Shown: in pieces, positions 1-7,122 of the stretch
Numbering within the stretch: the first letter of the stretch is position 1
How the letters are laid out: every line of letters begins with the position of its first letter
Source: FEN-1297 sp963787005
GTDB lineage: Bacteria; Bacteroidota; Ignavibacteria; Ignavibacteriales; Ignavibacteriaceae
NCBI GenBank assembly: GCA_963787005.1
Contig: CAWBBX010000061.1
Span: 1 to 16,115, forward strand
Length of the DNA stretch: 16,115 nucleotides
Direction: 5' to 3'
Translations under genes and position numbers: made by a program
The notes under the pieces: generated by a model
The model's database searches: none
The model's input: only the letters and a program-made list of their open reading frames with translations
Told to the model about the DNA's origin: nothing

Positions 1-67
1 TGATAATGCCTTTCTTGAAAAGCAGGTAACCTATTTTATCCGTCATTTCTAAGTTGGTATCGATCAT
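1..67 (-). CDS. PilB/GspE-type secretion ATPase, N-terminal 22 codons only
   Basis: Only the first 22 codons are present; the gene runs off the left edge. The translated start is MIDTNLEMTDKIGYLLFKKG followed by II. The run GYLLFKKGII resembles the opening helix of the N-terminal MshEN-type domain of PilB/GspE ATPases, which usually reads like LGELLVEKGLI. These cytoplasmic hexameric ATPases power pilus or pseudopilus assembly. The ATG overlaps the TGA of the upstream pilC-like gene as ATGA, so translation is probably coupled, and the neighbour fits because PilC is the membrane partner of PilB. No Walker motif is in view, so the assignment rests on context plus a short match. Confidence 0.6.
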   Translation of the reverse strand, partial: MIDTNLEMTDKIGYLLFKKGII

Positions 68-1437
68 GCTATATTTCTCTCAATTACTGTATTGCTCGAC
101 ATTCCCGGTGCCTTTGGATGGATAGTAGCTGTTTCCGCAGAGACCAAAGTAAGACCTATCATCACAACCATAATTATCATCGCTATAAACACCTGTATCA
201 ATTCTATAAGGTTTTTTAGTTTGTAAACCGTTTCACTCTCATAATAATTAGCCAGCTGTAATGAAGTGTTTTTAATAGTTCCGGTCTCCTCGCCGGAATG
301 CAGCCTGGATAATGCCGTATCGGTAAAAACACCGGTCGCTTCAAAAGCGTCAGTAATTCCGGTACCTTTCTTAACCATCAGCGGAATAGCTATGCTTTTT
401 ATCCGCTCCTCGAAATATTTGTTCCCGGTTGCTTCCGCGGCAATTCTTATCGGCTCAATGCTTTCGGCCGAGCCGCTGTAAAGAGTATAGAAAACGCGGC
501 AGTAGACTTCTATAAGCGTTTTATGTATTAAATTTCCAATCATCGGTAATTTCAGAAGATACTTGTCGAGGATAAATCCGCCCTTTTTAGTCTTCGCAAG
601 ACGCCATAAAATAATGGGAGGCAGCACGGTAACAAGCGTAACAAGAGTACCGTTGTTCATCAAAAAGTCGCTGATCTTAAGCGTAAATGCCGTCATGGGG
701 GGTAAGGGTATTTTAAATCTCACGAATAATTTCGCTGTTTCCGGGAAAATATACCCAACGTAGAAAAGTACGGCCAGGAAAAGCACAAAGAGCGTTACCG
801 CGGGAGTAATAAGAGCGCTTCTGAGATTTTTTTTAAATTCCTGTCTTCTTTCCATGAATTTTGCGGTAGCTTTGTATATCTCCGTCATGTTACCGCTTTT
901 CGACGCCAGGCCGAGCATATAAGCGGTAAACTTACCGAATACGGCCTGGTGTTTAAGAAATGTAACCTCGCTGTCGGCTCCTTTTTTTAGATCATTATTA
1001 ATCTCTTTAAGCGTGTCCTTCAGCGACTTATTCTGGGTATCGTTTATAAGCAAGGTTAAAATCTCGCTGTATGGAAGTTTTTGTTCCAGCAGCTCCGCGC
1101 TGATCTTCACAAATGTTACGATCTCCGATGTGGGGGGATTCATCTGGAAATCTAATAATTTCTTATTGACCGAAAGGACCTCGAAGCCGAGCCGGGACAA
1201 TGCGTCTTCAACTTCTTTTTTAGTGTAGGCTTTCTGTTCTCCCTTTATGGGTTTTTCACGTCCTCTTCTAACTTTATAAAGATAGGTAGATTTTTTCTGA
1301 ATATTTTTGATTTTAAGCTGATTTTTTTCAGCCAGACGGTATATTTTTTTCTTCCCCTCGCCCGCCGAGTTTGCCGAAAGGGCCCCACTTATACTTTGGC
1401 CGTTTAACTTAACTGCAGTAAACTTAAATTCAACCAT
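64..1437 (-). CDS. Type II secretion / type IV pilus inner-membrane platform protein, PilC/GspF family
   Basis: A 457-residue protein, a little longer than the usual 400-410 residues of PilC/GspF. Residues about 70-95 look like the cytoplasmic N-terminal segment (TKKEVEDALSRLGFEVLSV). Two T2SSF repeats follow, at about 105-230 and 305-430, each with the family pattern of a cytoplasmic helical bundle ending in membrane helices. Membrane segments are visible at about 210-232, 264-282 and 409-433. The motif LHSGEETGTI near 379-388 matches the conserved SGE.tG region of repeat two. In the cell it would sit in the inner membrane and couple the PilB/GspE ATPase to pilin insertion. It overlaps the next gene by ATGA. 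The upstream ribosome-binding site is weak (AAAGG about 13 nt before ATG). PilC precedes PilB here, opposite to the common pilB-pilC order. The extra C-terminal tail of about 25 residues after the last helix is unusual. Confidence 0.9.
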   Translation of the reverse strand: MVEFKFTAVKLNGQSISGALSANSAGEGKKKIYRLAEKNQLKIKNIQKKSTYLYKVRRGREKPIKGEQKAYTKKEVEDALSRLGFEVLSVNKKLLDFQMNPPTSEIVTFVKISAELLEQKLPYSEILTLLINDTQNKSLKDTLKEINNDLKKGADSEVTFLKHQAVFGKFTAYMLGLASKSGNMTEIYKATAKFMERRQEFKKNLRSALITPAVTLFVLFLAVLFYVGYIFPETAKLFVRFKIPLPPMTAFTLKISDFLMNNGTLVTLVTVLPPIILWRLAKTKKGGFILDKYLLKLPMIGNLIHKTLIEVYCRVFYTLYSGSAESIEPIRIAAEATGNKYFEERIKSIAIPLMVKKGTGITDAFEATGVFTDTALSRLHSGEETGTIKNTSLQLANYYESETVYKLKNLIELIQVFIAMIIMVVMIGLTLVSAETATIHPKAPGMSSNTVIERNIA

Positions 1438-1490
1438 GTGAATTTCTTTACCTTTTAAATGAATCTATTTTGTTAAACATTATTGATATT

Positions 1491-2221
1491 TTATGTAGTA
1501 ACTTTCAACAAAATAAACATACCGTCTTCAAATTTTACGATAAAATTTTTATCCGATATTTCTTTCTTAATATACTTTTTATTTTTCAAAGTTAATTTTT
1601 TATCCTCTAATAATAAATACGAGGGTTTACCTTGAGTAAACGAAATTGAATCGATGCTTGAATGCGTGTATCTAAACTTAATTCCTCCCGGCGGGATTAG
1701 GCGGCAAAGGGGGGGATAGTTTGTATCCACCACCCCATCTATTCCTGTATTCATAATATACGAAGATAACCGGTAATGAAGATTTCTGGCCTTTACGATC
1801 TTTAAATCGTATGACGGCCTTGAAATCAGATTATCTTTCGTTAAACTAGTGAAGTTTATATAAGCACGATCGAAGCGGTCAAGAAACAACAAAATATGCG
1901 AGAATTTAAATCTCGTCTTCCTTAAGATAAATAGTATTATCAGTACTATAGACAACACCTGCAACGTTCGGACAAAATATTCGACGTTTTTATAATAACC
2001 GAATTCAATTGTATAAATTGTTCTATAGTACATGTAGTAAATTTTATTTATGAAGTAGAAGAGAACTTCATCCCAAGGTTAAAGAAACCGTTTGTACTCA
2101 CTATAAAATAAAATCCCACAAGAGACAATATAAATATGAGGCTTAAAACGGTTTTCTTTCTAGTTGAAAGACCATTATTCAAATAATATTTTGAATTAAA
2201 ATCTTGTATGTATTTTTTCAT
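1491..2221 (-). pseudogene. Frame-broken membrane protein, possibly the C-terminal part of the upstream glycosyltransferase-like gene
   Basis: Two open pieces join in different frames. The first starts at an ATG (2221-2219) overlapping the TGA of the upstream reading frame and stops at 2048. The second reads through its upstream frame to 1491. The join is at the GGG (minus strand) at 2072-2074: adding one G gives FNLGDEVLFYFINK and restores one reading frame of about 240 residues. The reconstructed protein has two membrane segments (about residues 25-42 and 95-113), then a soluble domain with RLIPPGGIKF and SSYIMNTGIDG. I recognise no catalytic motif. Topology resembles the C-terminal membrane helices plus extracytoplasmic domain of large GT-C enzymes. 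It may therefore be a second gene coupled by ATGA, or the tail of one roughly 680-residue protein split by another frameshift at 2221. It is called a pseudogene because the frame is broken as read; a sequencing error is equally possible. Confidence 0.55.
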
Positions 2222-3546
2222 CCATATATAGGTCTCTTATCATAAAAATACTTCAGGCCGAAAGCGGAGGCATAAGCAATAAAAGGGATAGTTAAACTAA
2301 GATTCCTGTAATCGTAGCAATAAAAGAACAACCATAAGACCAGCGGAGGAATAACCGTAGCAAAAACCAAATGTCTAATTTCTTTGATAAAAAAGGAATA
2401 AATTAAAGTGGCCAATAAGAATATGGACAATATCGGTCCGAAACTGTACAGAAGCATATTTGCTCCTTGAATAAATCTTTCGAGATAGCCGTCGGGTAGG
2501 AATTTTGACTGGTCAAAGCCCTGGTATACCGAAAACGGTTTGATGAAATACCAGAAAAGATTGCCCGCAAATATTATCGATACATATAATATGGTTTTTA
2601 GGATATCACTCTTTGAAATTATATTCCGGTTTTTATAAACAACCGATGCTATCCCAGAAGAGATAATCCGAATATATAAAGACCTGCCATTTTGGTATCC
2701 GCCGCACAGGATGCAAACGTAACCGCCAGAAAAATCCCCTTGGGATCGAATCTTAACTTCCCGGATTTAATGATCGAATAAAAGGTTAGAAAACCGAAAA
2801 ACGAAACCAAAATATCCGCATTCGCATCGAGGATATATAAAATGGGATAAAAGATGAAGAGTATGGCGGCGTATATAATTAATCCGGCCAGATAAACCGC
2901 GGATTTTTTAGTCAAGGCCAGATCAAGAAATATAAGCAGAATCCCTATAGAGAAAAGCGGCATTAATGCCTTTATGAAAAAAGGGACGGTGTTGTTGTTC
3001 ATAAAGACATAGCTTAAGGAGATGTTCGTTGTAAACAACTGCGGGTAATGGGATGTATCCAACGGGAAAGTATTCGAAGCCCAGACCAATGCCAGCCTGT
3101 TCCAAAAATTTATTGCGTCGTTAAAATAAAAGGTGTTCCGGGCATTTATGGGAATAAGACAAATAAGGATCAGAATAAAGAAGAGGGAGGAAGCGAAAAG
3201 TATTTTTGTCGTGTGTTTCTGATTCTTTATGTAATCGAAAAGCTGCGAATTAAATTCTCTGATGGATTTATTATTTCTTAAAAGTTCTAAATGAATATCG
3301 CCTCTGATTATAAAAAATATTATCCCCACGATCTCTATTGAGAATAGTATGTAAATGCTTAAGGGGGTATATATTCTTAAATACGTCAGTACACAAACGA
3401 TAAGATAATTGGAATAAAGACTTAGTCCAAAGACGTAAAAGGAAAGATTGAATAGCACTGCCTGTCCTAATCTTAAGAAGTTTCAATAAAATTAATCCCG
3501 GCAGTACTATTATCTGCAGTAGTGATAGAGTACCCAAAAAAAACAT
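2218..3546 (-). pseudogene. Frame-broken multi-pass membrane protein, probable GT-C type (PMT/GT39-like) glycosyltransferase
   Basis: Three open pieces add up to one membrane protein of about 440 residues. Piece one starts at ATG 3546 (MFFLGTLSLLQIIVLPGLIL) and is good to about 3470. Piece two covers about 3467-2649, and piece three runs from about 2655 to the TGA at 2218. The first join (about 3458-3470) needs one base removed or two added. The second, at the GGG of 2653-2655 (minus strand), is repaired by one extra G, giving GLSLLGIASVVYKN. The protein has about ten hydrophobic helices. A loop carrying DAINFWNRLALVWASNTFP and DTSHYPQL resembles the acidic first loop plus WA...YP pattern of lipid-linked sugar transferases. 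No exact family is claimed. It sits between the pilin pair and pilC, so a role in pilin or envelope glycosylation is a guess from position. Confidence 0.55.
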
Positions 3547-3650
3547 GCTTTTTCCAACAAGTATCTAAATTTCAATTACTTATAAAAACCCTTCCGGGCT
3601 ATATTTTAGAATCGCTTAAATAAGTATATACTTTAACCAAAAATAAAGTT

Positions 3651-3681
3651 AGGCTGATAAAACTTCCTGTTTTATCAGCCT
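3651..3681 (-). terminator. Rho-independent terminator after the pilin-like pair
   Basis: A 13-bp perfect stem, AGGCTGATAAAAC (3651-3663) with GTTTTATCAGCCT (3669-3681), closes a 5-nt loop. On the minus strand the hairpin lies about 50 nt after the stop of the pilin-like gene (3730) and is followed by AACTTTATTTTT. It would separate the pilin transcript from the downstream glycosyltransferase/pilC genes. The stem is A/U-rich next to the loop, so efficiency is uncertain. Confidence 0.75.
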
Positions 3682-3729
3682 GCAGGCCAAAACCGAATTG
3701 AGAATTATTTCGATAAAATTTCCAGTAGT

Positions 3730-4124
3730 TTAATTATTAACTACGACAGAAACCTTTGTTGATGTTACGGTTGCCGTTACTTTCACTTTTGCACTACCAT
3801 CATTACCCGTTTCTGTACCTATACCAACAATAATTACTTGTTGTGCAGCTACTGTGGGTGCTGGATTATTGTACGTACCATTTGCTGTAGAAACTAGACC
3901 CTGTGGGGATTGTCCAACCTGTAAATGTATTGTTTCCACCACCCATAGAACTGGGTTTTTTATAGATATTGCTGCGCCATGGCACCTAAATTTGTACAAT
4001 CCGACACAATACCGTCCTTTGTAGAGCTTTCGGCATTTGCATTAAAAAGATTAATACCGACTACTATGGCGATCCCTACTACGATAACGCCGAGAACGAT
4101 TAAAAGAAGTTGTTGCTGACCCAT
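3730..4124 (-). pseudogene. Type IV pilin-like protein 1, two frame breaks
   Basis: A good ribosome-binding site (AGGAG, minus strand, 4135-4131) lies 6 nt before ATG 4124. The protein begins MGQQQLLLIVLGVIV, a hydrophobic helix directly at the N-terminus, as in a mature pilin. Frame one stops at 3960 (QQYL then TAA). Dropping the C at 3965 gives YKKPSSMGGGNNTFTGW. A second +1 step between 3898 and 3885 gives STANGTYNNPAPTVAAQQV and a Thr/Val-rich beta tail ending VSVVVNN. Reconstructed length is about 130 residues. It is a clear paralogue of the gene at 4247-4629: shared GQQQLLL, YKKP, GGGN.F.GW, GTYN and VII-G. The role would be a filament subunit in the PilB/PilC system encoded downstream. 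There is no classical prepilin leader and no Glu at mature position 5. The breaks may be decay or error. Confidence 0.7.
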
Positions 4125-4246
4125 TTTTTACTCCTGATTATTTATTATTAAGTTTATTAAAAGATTTTTCCGCTAAATTTATTTCGAACATGTCCCTCGA
4201 TTTTTCAGACTCCGAATTGAAATAAATTCACGGAACAACCACGCCT

Positions 4247-4629
4247 TCAATGAATAATTTCGGTTGTGAAAGATCTAGGATTTACAACCGTTTTTATTTT
4301 AACCGAATCAACACCCGTAACGACTTCGTTCCCCGTTCCGATTATGACAACACTATCTGAGTAAGCCGTTGCATTCATAGGTGCCGCTGTCGGTTAGCTT
4401 TAATTGTTCCGGTACCGACCAGCCGATGAAAGAGTTTCCGCCGCCGCCAAAATTGGTCGGTTTCTTATAATAGCCCGATTGCCATTTCAGCAAGACTAAT
4501 ACATTCATTAGTTACTATTGATCGTTTGGAATCGATTGCATGCTGTCTAAAAAGAATGATTCCCATGGTTATAGCTATGCCGACAACTATTACACCCAAA
4601 ACCAATAATAACAATTGTTGTTGTCCCAA
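4247..4629 (-). pseudogene. Type IV pilin-like protein 2, two frame breaks, TTG start
   Basis: The first gene of the minus-strand pilin pair. The likely start is TTG at 4629 (LGQQQLLLLVLGVIV), aligning exactly with the ATG of its paralogue; no ATG fits. Frame one ends at a TAA after AEMAIGLL. A +1 step at about 4476-4485 continues as QSGYYKKPTNFGGGGNSFIGW and runs to DSGTY. A second +1 step near 4370-4376 continues as NATAYSDSVVIIGTGNEVV and ends TTEIIH at 4247. The whole would be about 127 residues: one N-terminal transmembrane or pilin helix, then a small beta-rich domain. A sigma-54-like promoter lies about 50 nt upstream of the start, so this gene probably heads the transcript that includes pilin 1. 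Both paralogues are broken by two +1 steps in similar places, which is odd enough to be listed as a finding. Confidence 0.65.
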
Positions 4630-4676
4630 ATTAATTCAACCTACAATGCTGTTATAAAATATCAATCACCCCTATT

Positions 4677-4694
4677 GTACAAAAAACACGCCAA
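4677..4694 (-). promoter_or_regulatory. Sigma-54-like promoter for the pilin-like pair
   Basis: Minus-strand TTGGCGTGTTTTTTGTAC carries GG (4692-4691), exactly 10 nt, then GT (4680-4679). The sigma-54 consensus is TGGCAC-N5-TTGCW, with GG and GC ten nt apart. GG and TTG match; the C of the -12 GC is T. The predicted transcription start near 4667 is about 38 nt before the TTG start codon. Sigma-54 control of pilin genes through PilR-type activators is well known in other bacteria, which makes the match plausible. Confidence 0.45.
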
Positions 4695-4756
4695 GCACAA
4701 ATTACCTTCGTTTTTTTACAAAAATGAGGTATTAATTTCCACAAGAACCGGACAGT

Positions 4757-4811
4757 GCAATTTTTACCGGTAATTTTTGCCTGAGATGTAATTTTTACCG
4801 GTAATTTTTTC
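4757..4811. promoter_or_regulatory. Four-copy GYAATTTTTRC repeat, putative activator or repressor sites
   Basis: Four 11-mers related to GTAATTTTTAC begin at 4757, 4770, 4788 and 4801, giving steps of 13, 18 and 13 bp. This amounts to a 20-bp direct repeat (AATTTTTACCGGTAATTTTT at 4759-4778 and 4790-4809) with a 31-bp period, close to three helical turns. Each repeat has a palindromic core, TTACCGGTAA. The array lies roughly 90-145 bp upstream of the predicted pilin transcription start, where enhancer-binding activators of sigma-54 usually bind. Which protein binds is unknown. Confidence 0.5.
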
Positions 4812-5192
4812 TGTAAATTTGGCAATCATTTTTTCAAAGAAAATAACAGGCAACTGCGCGGAATTATTCAACTAAGATTGTGCCAATTCCGAGTAGAACT
4901 AAAATTTCATTGTAATCGAAATATTTTCCGGATCTTGTTATATAAAAAAATTCAATCGGTAATTACTACAGGAAATTTTGGGCTGCGGTAAAAATTAATT
5001 ACAACTTTGATTTTCTTTATCAATTTCCCAAAAATTATTCACTCAAAGTTAATTTGTCTTGTTTCTTAGCTAAAAACCGACTTTTTATTCAAACCATCGT
5101 AAAATTTTCTCTAAAATTTACACCAAAATCAAAATGAAACAGTCGTGATTTTATTAAACCCCCAAATCAAGCTTTATTCACATATTGTCTAA
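4812..5192. other. AT-rich divergent intergenic region
   Basis: No open frame here looks coding. The stretch is very AT-rich and lies between divergent pilin-type operons. It contains further words like the upstream repeat: GTAATTACTAC at 4959, GTAAAAATTAATTAC at 4988-5002, and a paired GTAAAATTTTC / TAAAATTTAC at 5099-5121. The last pair is 100-122 bp before the predicted start of the plus-strand transcript. The words are low in complexity, so some matches are expected by chance. No tRNA or structured RNA is visible. Confidence 0.4.
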
Positions 5193-5209
5193 TATAGCAC
5201 GATATTTGA
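5193..5209 (+). promoter_or_regulatory. Sigma-54-like promoter of the first minor-pilin cassette
   Basis: TATAGCACGATATTTGA contains AG (5196-5197), 10 nt, then GA (5208-5209). It matches GGCACG-N4-TTGC of the sigma-54 consensus except one base in each dinucleotide. The 16-nt core TATAGCACGATATTTG recurs exactly at 8162-8177 before the second cassette. The predicted start of transcription, near 5221, lies just before ATG 5245 and argues against the longer TTG start at 5185. Confidence 0.5.
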
Positions 5210-5244
5210 TGCATATATCTAACAAATTTCAAAAGAATAAAGTT

Positions 5245-5730
5245 ATGGGAACAGGACAACAACTACTAACAATTGCATCGATAATGCTTATTACATTATT
5301 GATAATGAACGTTCACCGCGCGACCGCGGAACGTTTAACTATTATGTATTCGAACGAAGCTATAATTGCCGGCACAGGCGTGGCACAATCATTAATTGAC
5401 GAGATCGAATCTAAAGCCTTTGACCAGCAGACTGTTTCCAAGGAAGTATCCACTACGGACTCGTTAACCGCTCCGAACGCACTGGGCGCCGAAACCGGTG
5501 AAAATACTCGTACAATGTTTAACGACGTGGACGATTATAACAATTTTACCGAAACAGATTCTCTGCCTAGAACCGGTATTTATAATATTAAAGTAAAGGT
5601 AGAATACGTAGCTAATATGAACCCGTCCCTAATAAGTAATTATTCTACATTCACAAAAAAAATAGATGTATTTGTAACAAATTTTAGTCTCCCCGATACC
5701 CTGAAATTCAGCGATATTGTTGCTTATTAA
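5245..5730 (+). CDS. PilV-like minor pilin, first cassette
   Basis: A 161-residue protein from ATG 5245. A longer reading from TTG 5185 is open but overlaps the promoter and adds a polar leader absent from the paralogue. The N-terminus MGTGQQLLTIASIMLITLL is a single hydrophobic helix (about residues 6-22), followed by a helix with GVAQSLIDEIESKAFDQ, the pattern of PilV/GspI-type minor pilins. The C-terminal half is beta-rich (YNIKVKVEYV, TKKIDVFVTN). It is clearly homologous to the gene at 8210: shared KAFDQ, ETGE, NDVDDYNN.TE.D..PR and YN.+V.V.YV. It would be inner-membrane inserted and assembled into the pilus with the two genes 15 nt downstream of each other. The leader lacks the G^FTLIE signature; a G-QQ site is the only candidate. 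Family and order support the PilV label; exact function is inferred. Confidence 0.75.
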   Translation: MGTGQQLLTIASIMLITLLIMNVHRATAERLTIMYSNEAIIAGTGVAQSLIDEIESKAFDQQTVSKEVSTTDSLTAPNALGAETGENTRTMFNDVDDYNNFTETDSLPRTGIYNIKVKVEYVANMNPSLISNYSTFTKKIDVFVTNFSLPDTLKFSDIVAY

Positions 5731-5745
5731 AAAGAAGGAAAAGAA

Positions 5746-6315
5746 ATGGCGACCTGGTTAGACGTGGTTGGATCATTTGTAATAGGGGGAATAATAATAT
5801 TGATTTTGGTCAATTTGAATCTTTTTATTAATTCTTCCTCACAGGAGAATTTGTATACCAATATAGTGCAGGAAAGCCTGAGTACTACGTCGGAAATCAT
5901 TGAACATGATTTTTATAGAATGGGTTCCATGGTGCCCGGTTCTAAAATAGCGTTGGCCGACAGCAATGCAATTAAATTTTACGGCGATGTGGGCGATACC
6001 GGCTCTGTCGACACGCTTTACTATTTTGCCGGAAGTACTTCCCAGCTAAGTTCAACTCAAAATCCGGATGACCGCATTATGTATAGGGTCCTAAACGGTG
6101 AAACTCCCAGGCCCACAACCACACTTAACGATTTTAAATTGTGCTATTACGATTCTGCCGGCAACCAGCTTAATTACGCGTCGCTTGTTAGTGCGGCCGA
6201 AAGAGATAAAATAAAATCGATAAGCCTCTATATTAAAGTCGAATCTCCGCAGCCAGTAGACGGCATATACCAGGGCGCGGAATGGCAGAGAAAAATTTTT
6301 CCGAAGAATTTGTAA
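5746..6315 (+). CDS. PilW-like minor pilin, first cassette
   Basis: A 189-residue protein with ribosome-binding site GAAGGAAAAG about 6 nt before ATG, 15 nt after the preceding gene. An N-terminal membrane helix (about residues 8-28, VGSFVIGGIIILILVNL) leads into a long amphipathic helix. The segment SEIIEHDFYRMGS (about 48-60) matches the I..D.R..G pattern typical of PilW. It is followed by a beta domain with IKFYGDVGDTGSVDTLYYF, also PilW-like. The C-terminus EWQRKIFPKNL is nearly shared with its paralogue at 8703 (FWKRQIYPKNL), as are LD.VGS...GGI, SQE, GSKI and DSAGN. It would be part of the minor-pilin tip complex. No prepilin leader or Glu5 is present. The PilW label comes from the D..R.G motif and gene order. 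Confidence 0.75.
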   Translation: MATWLDVVGSFVIGGIIILILVNLNLFINSSSQENLYTNIVQESLSTTSEIIEHDFYRMGSMVPGSKIALADSNAIKFYGDVGDTGSVDTLYYFAGSTSQLSSTQNPDDRIMYRVLNGETPRPTTTLNDFKLCYYDSAGNQLNYASLVSAAERDKIKSISLYIKVESPQPVDGIYQGAEWQRKIFPKNL

Positions 6316-6330
6316 AAGGTAAAAAAAGTT

Positions 6331-7122
6331 ATGTCAAAACTTATATTAATTCTTGTTGTCGGCGGATTTGCTCTTTACGGCGTTACTAACATGACGCTGA
6401 ATAAGAACGTAACCAGGGGTTCTCAGAATTCATATGATAATTACAGCTACAACCAGGCAAGGAACATTGCAAACAGCGTTGCGGAAATGGCGCTGTCACA
6501 GCTTGCCGACAGCAACAGCTGGAGAGTCGCTACACCGAGAACAATTTCCGTTTTCGGCGGCACCGCTATATATACAGTAGTTGATTCTATCGCCGGAATA
6601 CCTATTGTCTCCATTCAGGTACCTCCGTATTCTCCCAATATGCTTTTCGGCGGATGGGACGGAAATATTGACAGCAGTCAGCAGAAAAAGAATGAAAACA
6701 ATAACGGCAAGAATAGCGGCAACAACGGAAACGGATACGGACAAAACGGGAACGGTTACGGAAATGGGAATGGTAACGGTAACAGCTACGGATACGGAAA
6801 CGGATATAATAACGATGACCAACACGATAAGGATAACGGAAAACAGAATAATGGCCATAAGAACGGGCACGGCAAGGGACATGGTAATGAACACGGTAAC
6901 GGTAATGAACACGGCGGCGGTAATGAACACGGCGGCGGCAATGGACACGGCGGCGGCAATGGACACGGCGGCGGTAATGGACACGGCGGCGGTAATGGAC
7001 ACGGCGGCGGCAATGGAACCGGCGGCGGTAATGGAACCGGCGGCGGCACAGGAACCGGCGGCGGCACAGGAACCGGCGGCGGCACAGGAACCGGCGGCGG
7101 CAACTCCCCCACCGGTAAATAA
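6331..7122 (+). CDS. PilX-like minor pilin: membrane anchor plus Gly/Asn/His-rich repeat, frame closed early
   Basis: A 263-residue reading. Residues 1-22 (MSKLILILVVGGFALYGVTN) form an N-terminal membrane helix. A helical stretch follows, QARNIANSVAEMALSQLADSNSW, matching PilX-type pilins and the paralogue at 9256 (AKNYTESGVEFAISKLAADTSW). From about residue 112 the chain is low complexity: Gln/Asn/Gly, then Asn-Gly-His, then Gly-Thr units. It stops at TAA 7120-7122, eight residues after the repeat. The family's C-terminal domain continues in the +1 frame from about 7112. Removing one C from the C5 run at 7106-7110 would join both parts into about 543 residues (GGNSPPVNNDFIKITVKG). In the paralogue no Gly-rich insert exists between the matching beta strands. 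The gene follows the PilW-like gene by 15 nt. The early stop may be sequence error, slippage, or a real on/off state. Confidence 0.75.
   Translation: MSKLILILVVGGFALYGVTNMTLNKNVTRGSQNSYDNYSYNQARNIANSVAEMALSQLADSNSWRVATPRTISVFGGTAIYTVVDSIAGIPIVSIQVPPYSPNMLFGGWDGNIDSSQQKKNENNNGKNSGNNGNGYGQNGNGYGNGNGNGNSYGYGNGYNNDDQHDKDNGKQNNGHKNGHGKGHGNEHGNGNEHGGGNEHGGGNGHGGGNGHGGGNGHGGGNGHGGGNGTGGGNGTGGGTGTGGGTGTGGGTGTGGGNSPTGK
6901..7098 (+). repeat. Eleven-copy 18-bp tandem repeat encoding hexapeptides
   Basis: Eleven in-frame 18-bp units with no spacers. Encoded hexapeptides in order are GNEHGG twice, GNGHGG four times, GNGTGG twice and GTGTGG three times. Variants are ordered in blocks rather than mixed, as expected from local unit duplication. 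A more degenerate Gly/Asn/His zone precedes it (about 6700-6900). Long open frames seen in other frames here, such as Pro/Val or Glu-Pro-Ala repeats, are by-products of this repeat. Confidence 0.95.

Noticed and set aside
3271..3440. Downstream half of the frame starting at 3546
   Set aside because: After about 3470 it turns polar and unlike a membrane protein; the hydrophobic continuation is in another frame.
5185..5244. Longer TTG-started version of the first PilV-like gene
   Set aside because: It overlaps the conserved promoter element, adds a polar leader absent from the paralogue, and ATG 5245 aligns with the paralogue start.
6901..7098. CRISPR array
   Set aside because: Units are contiguous 18-mers without spacers and are in-frame coding repeats.
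6581..7110. N-terminal half of the +1 frame across the repeat (Met-Asp-Thr-Ala and Glu-Pro-Ala repeats)
   Set aside because: Only its part after about 7112 matches the family; the earlier part is the shadow of the Gly-rich frame.
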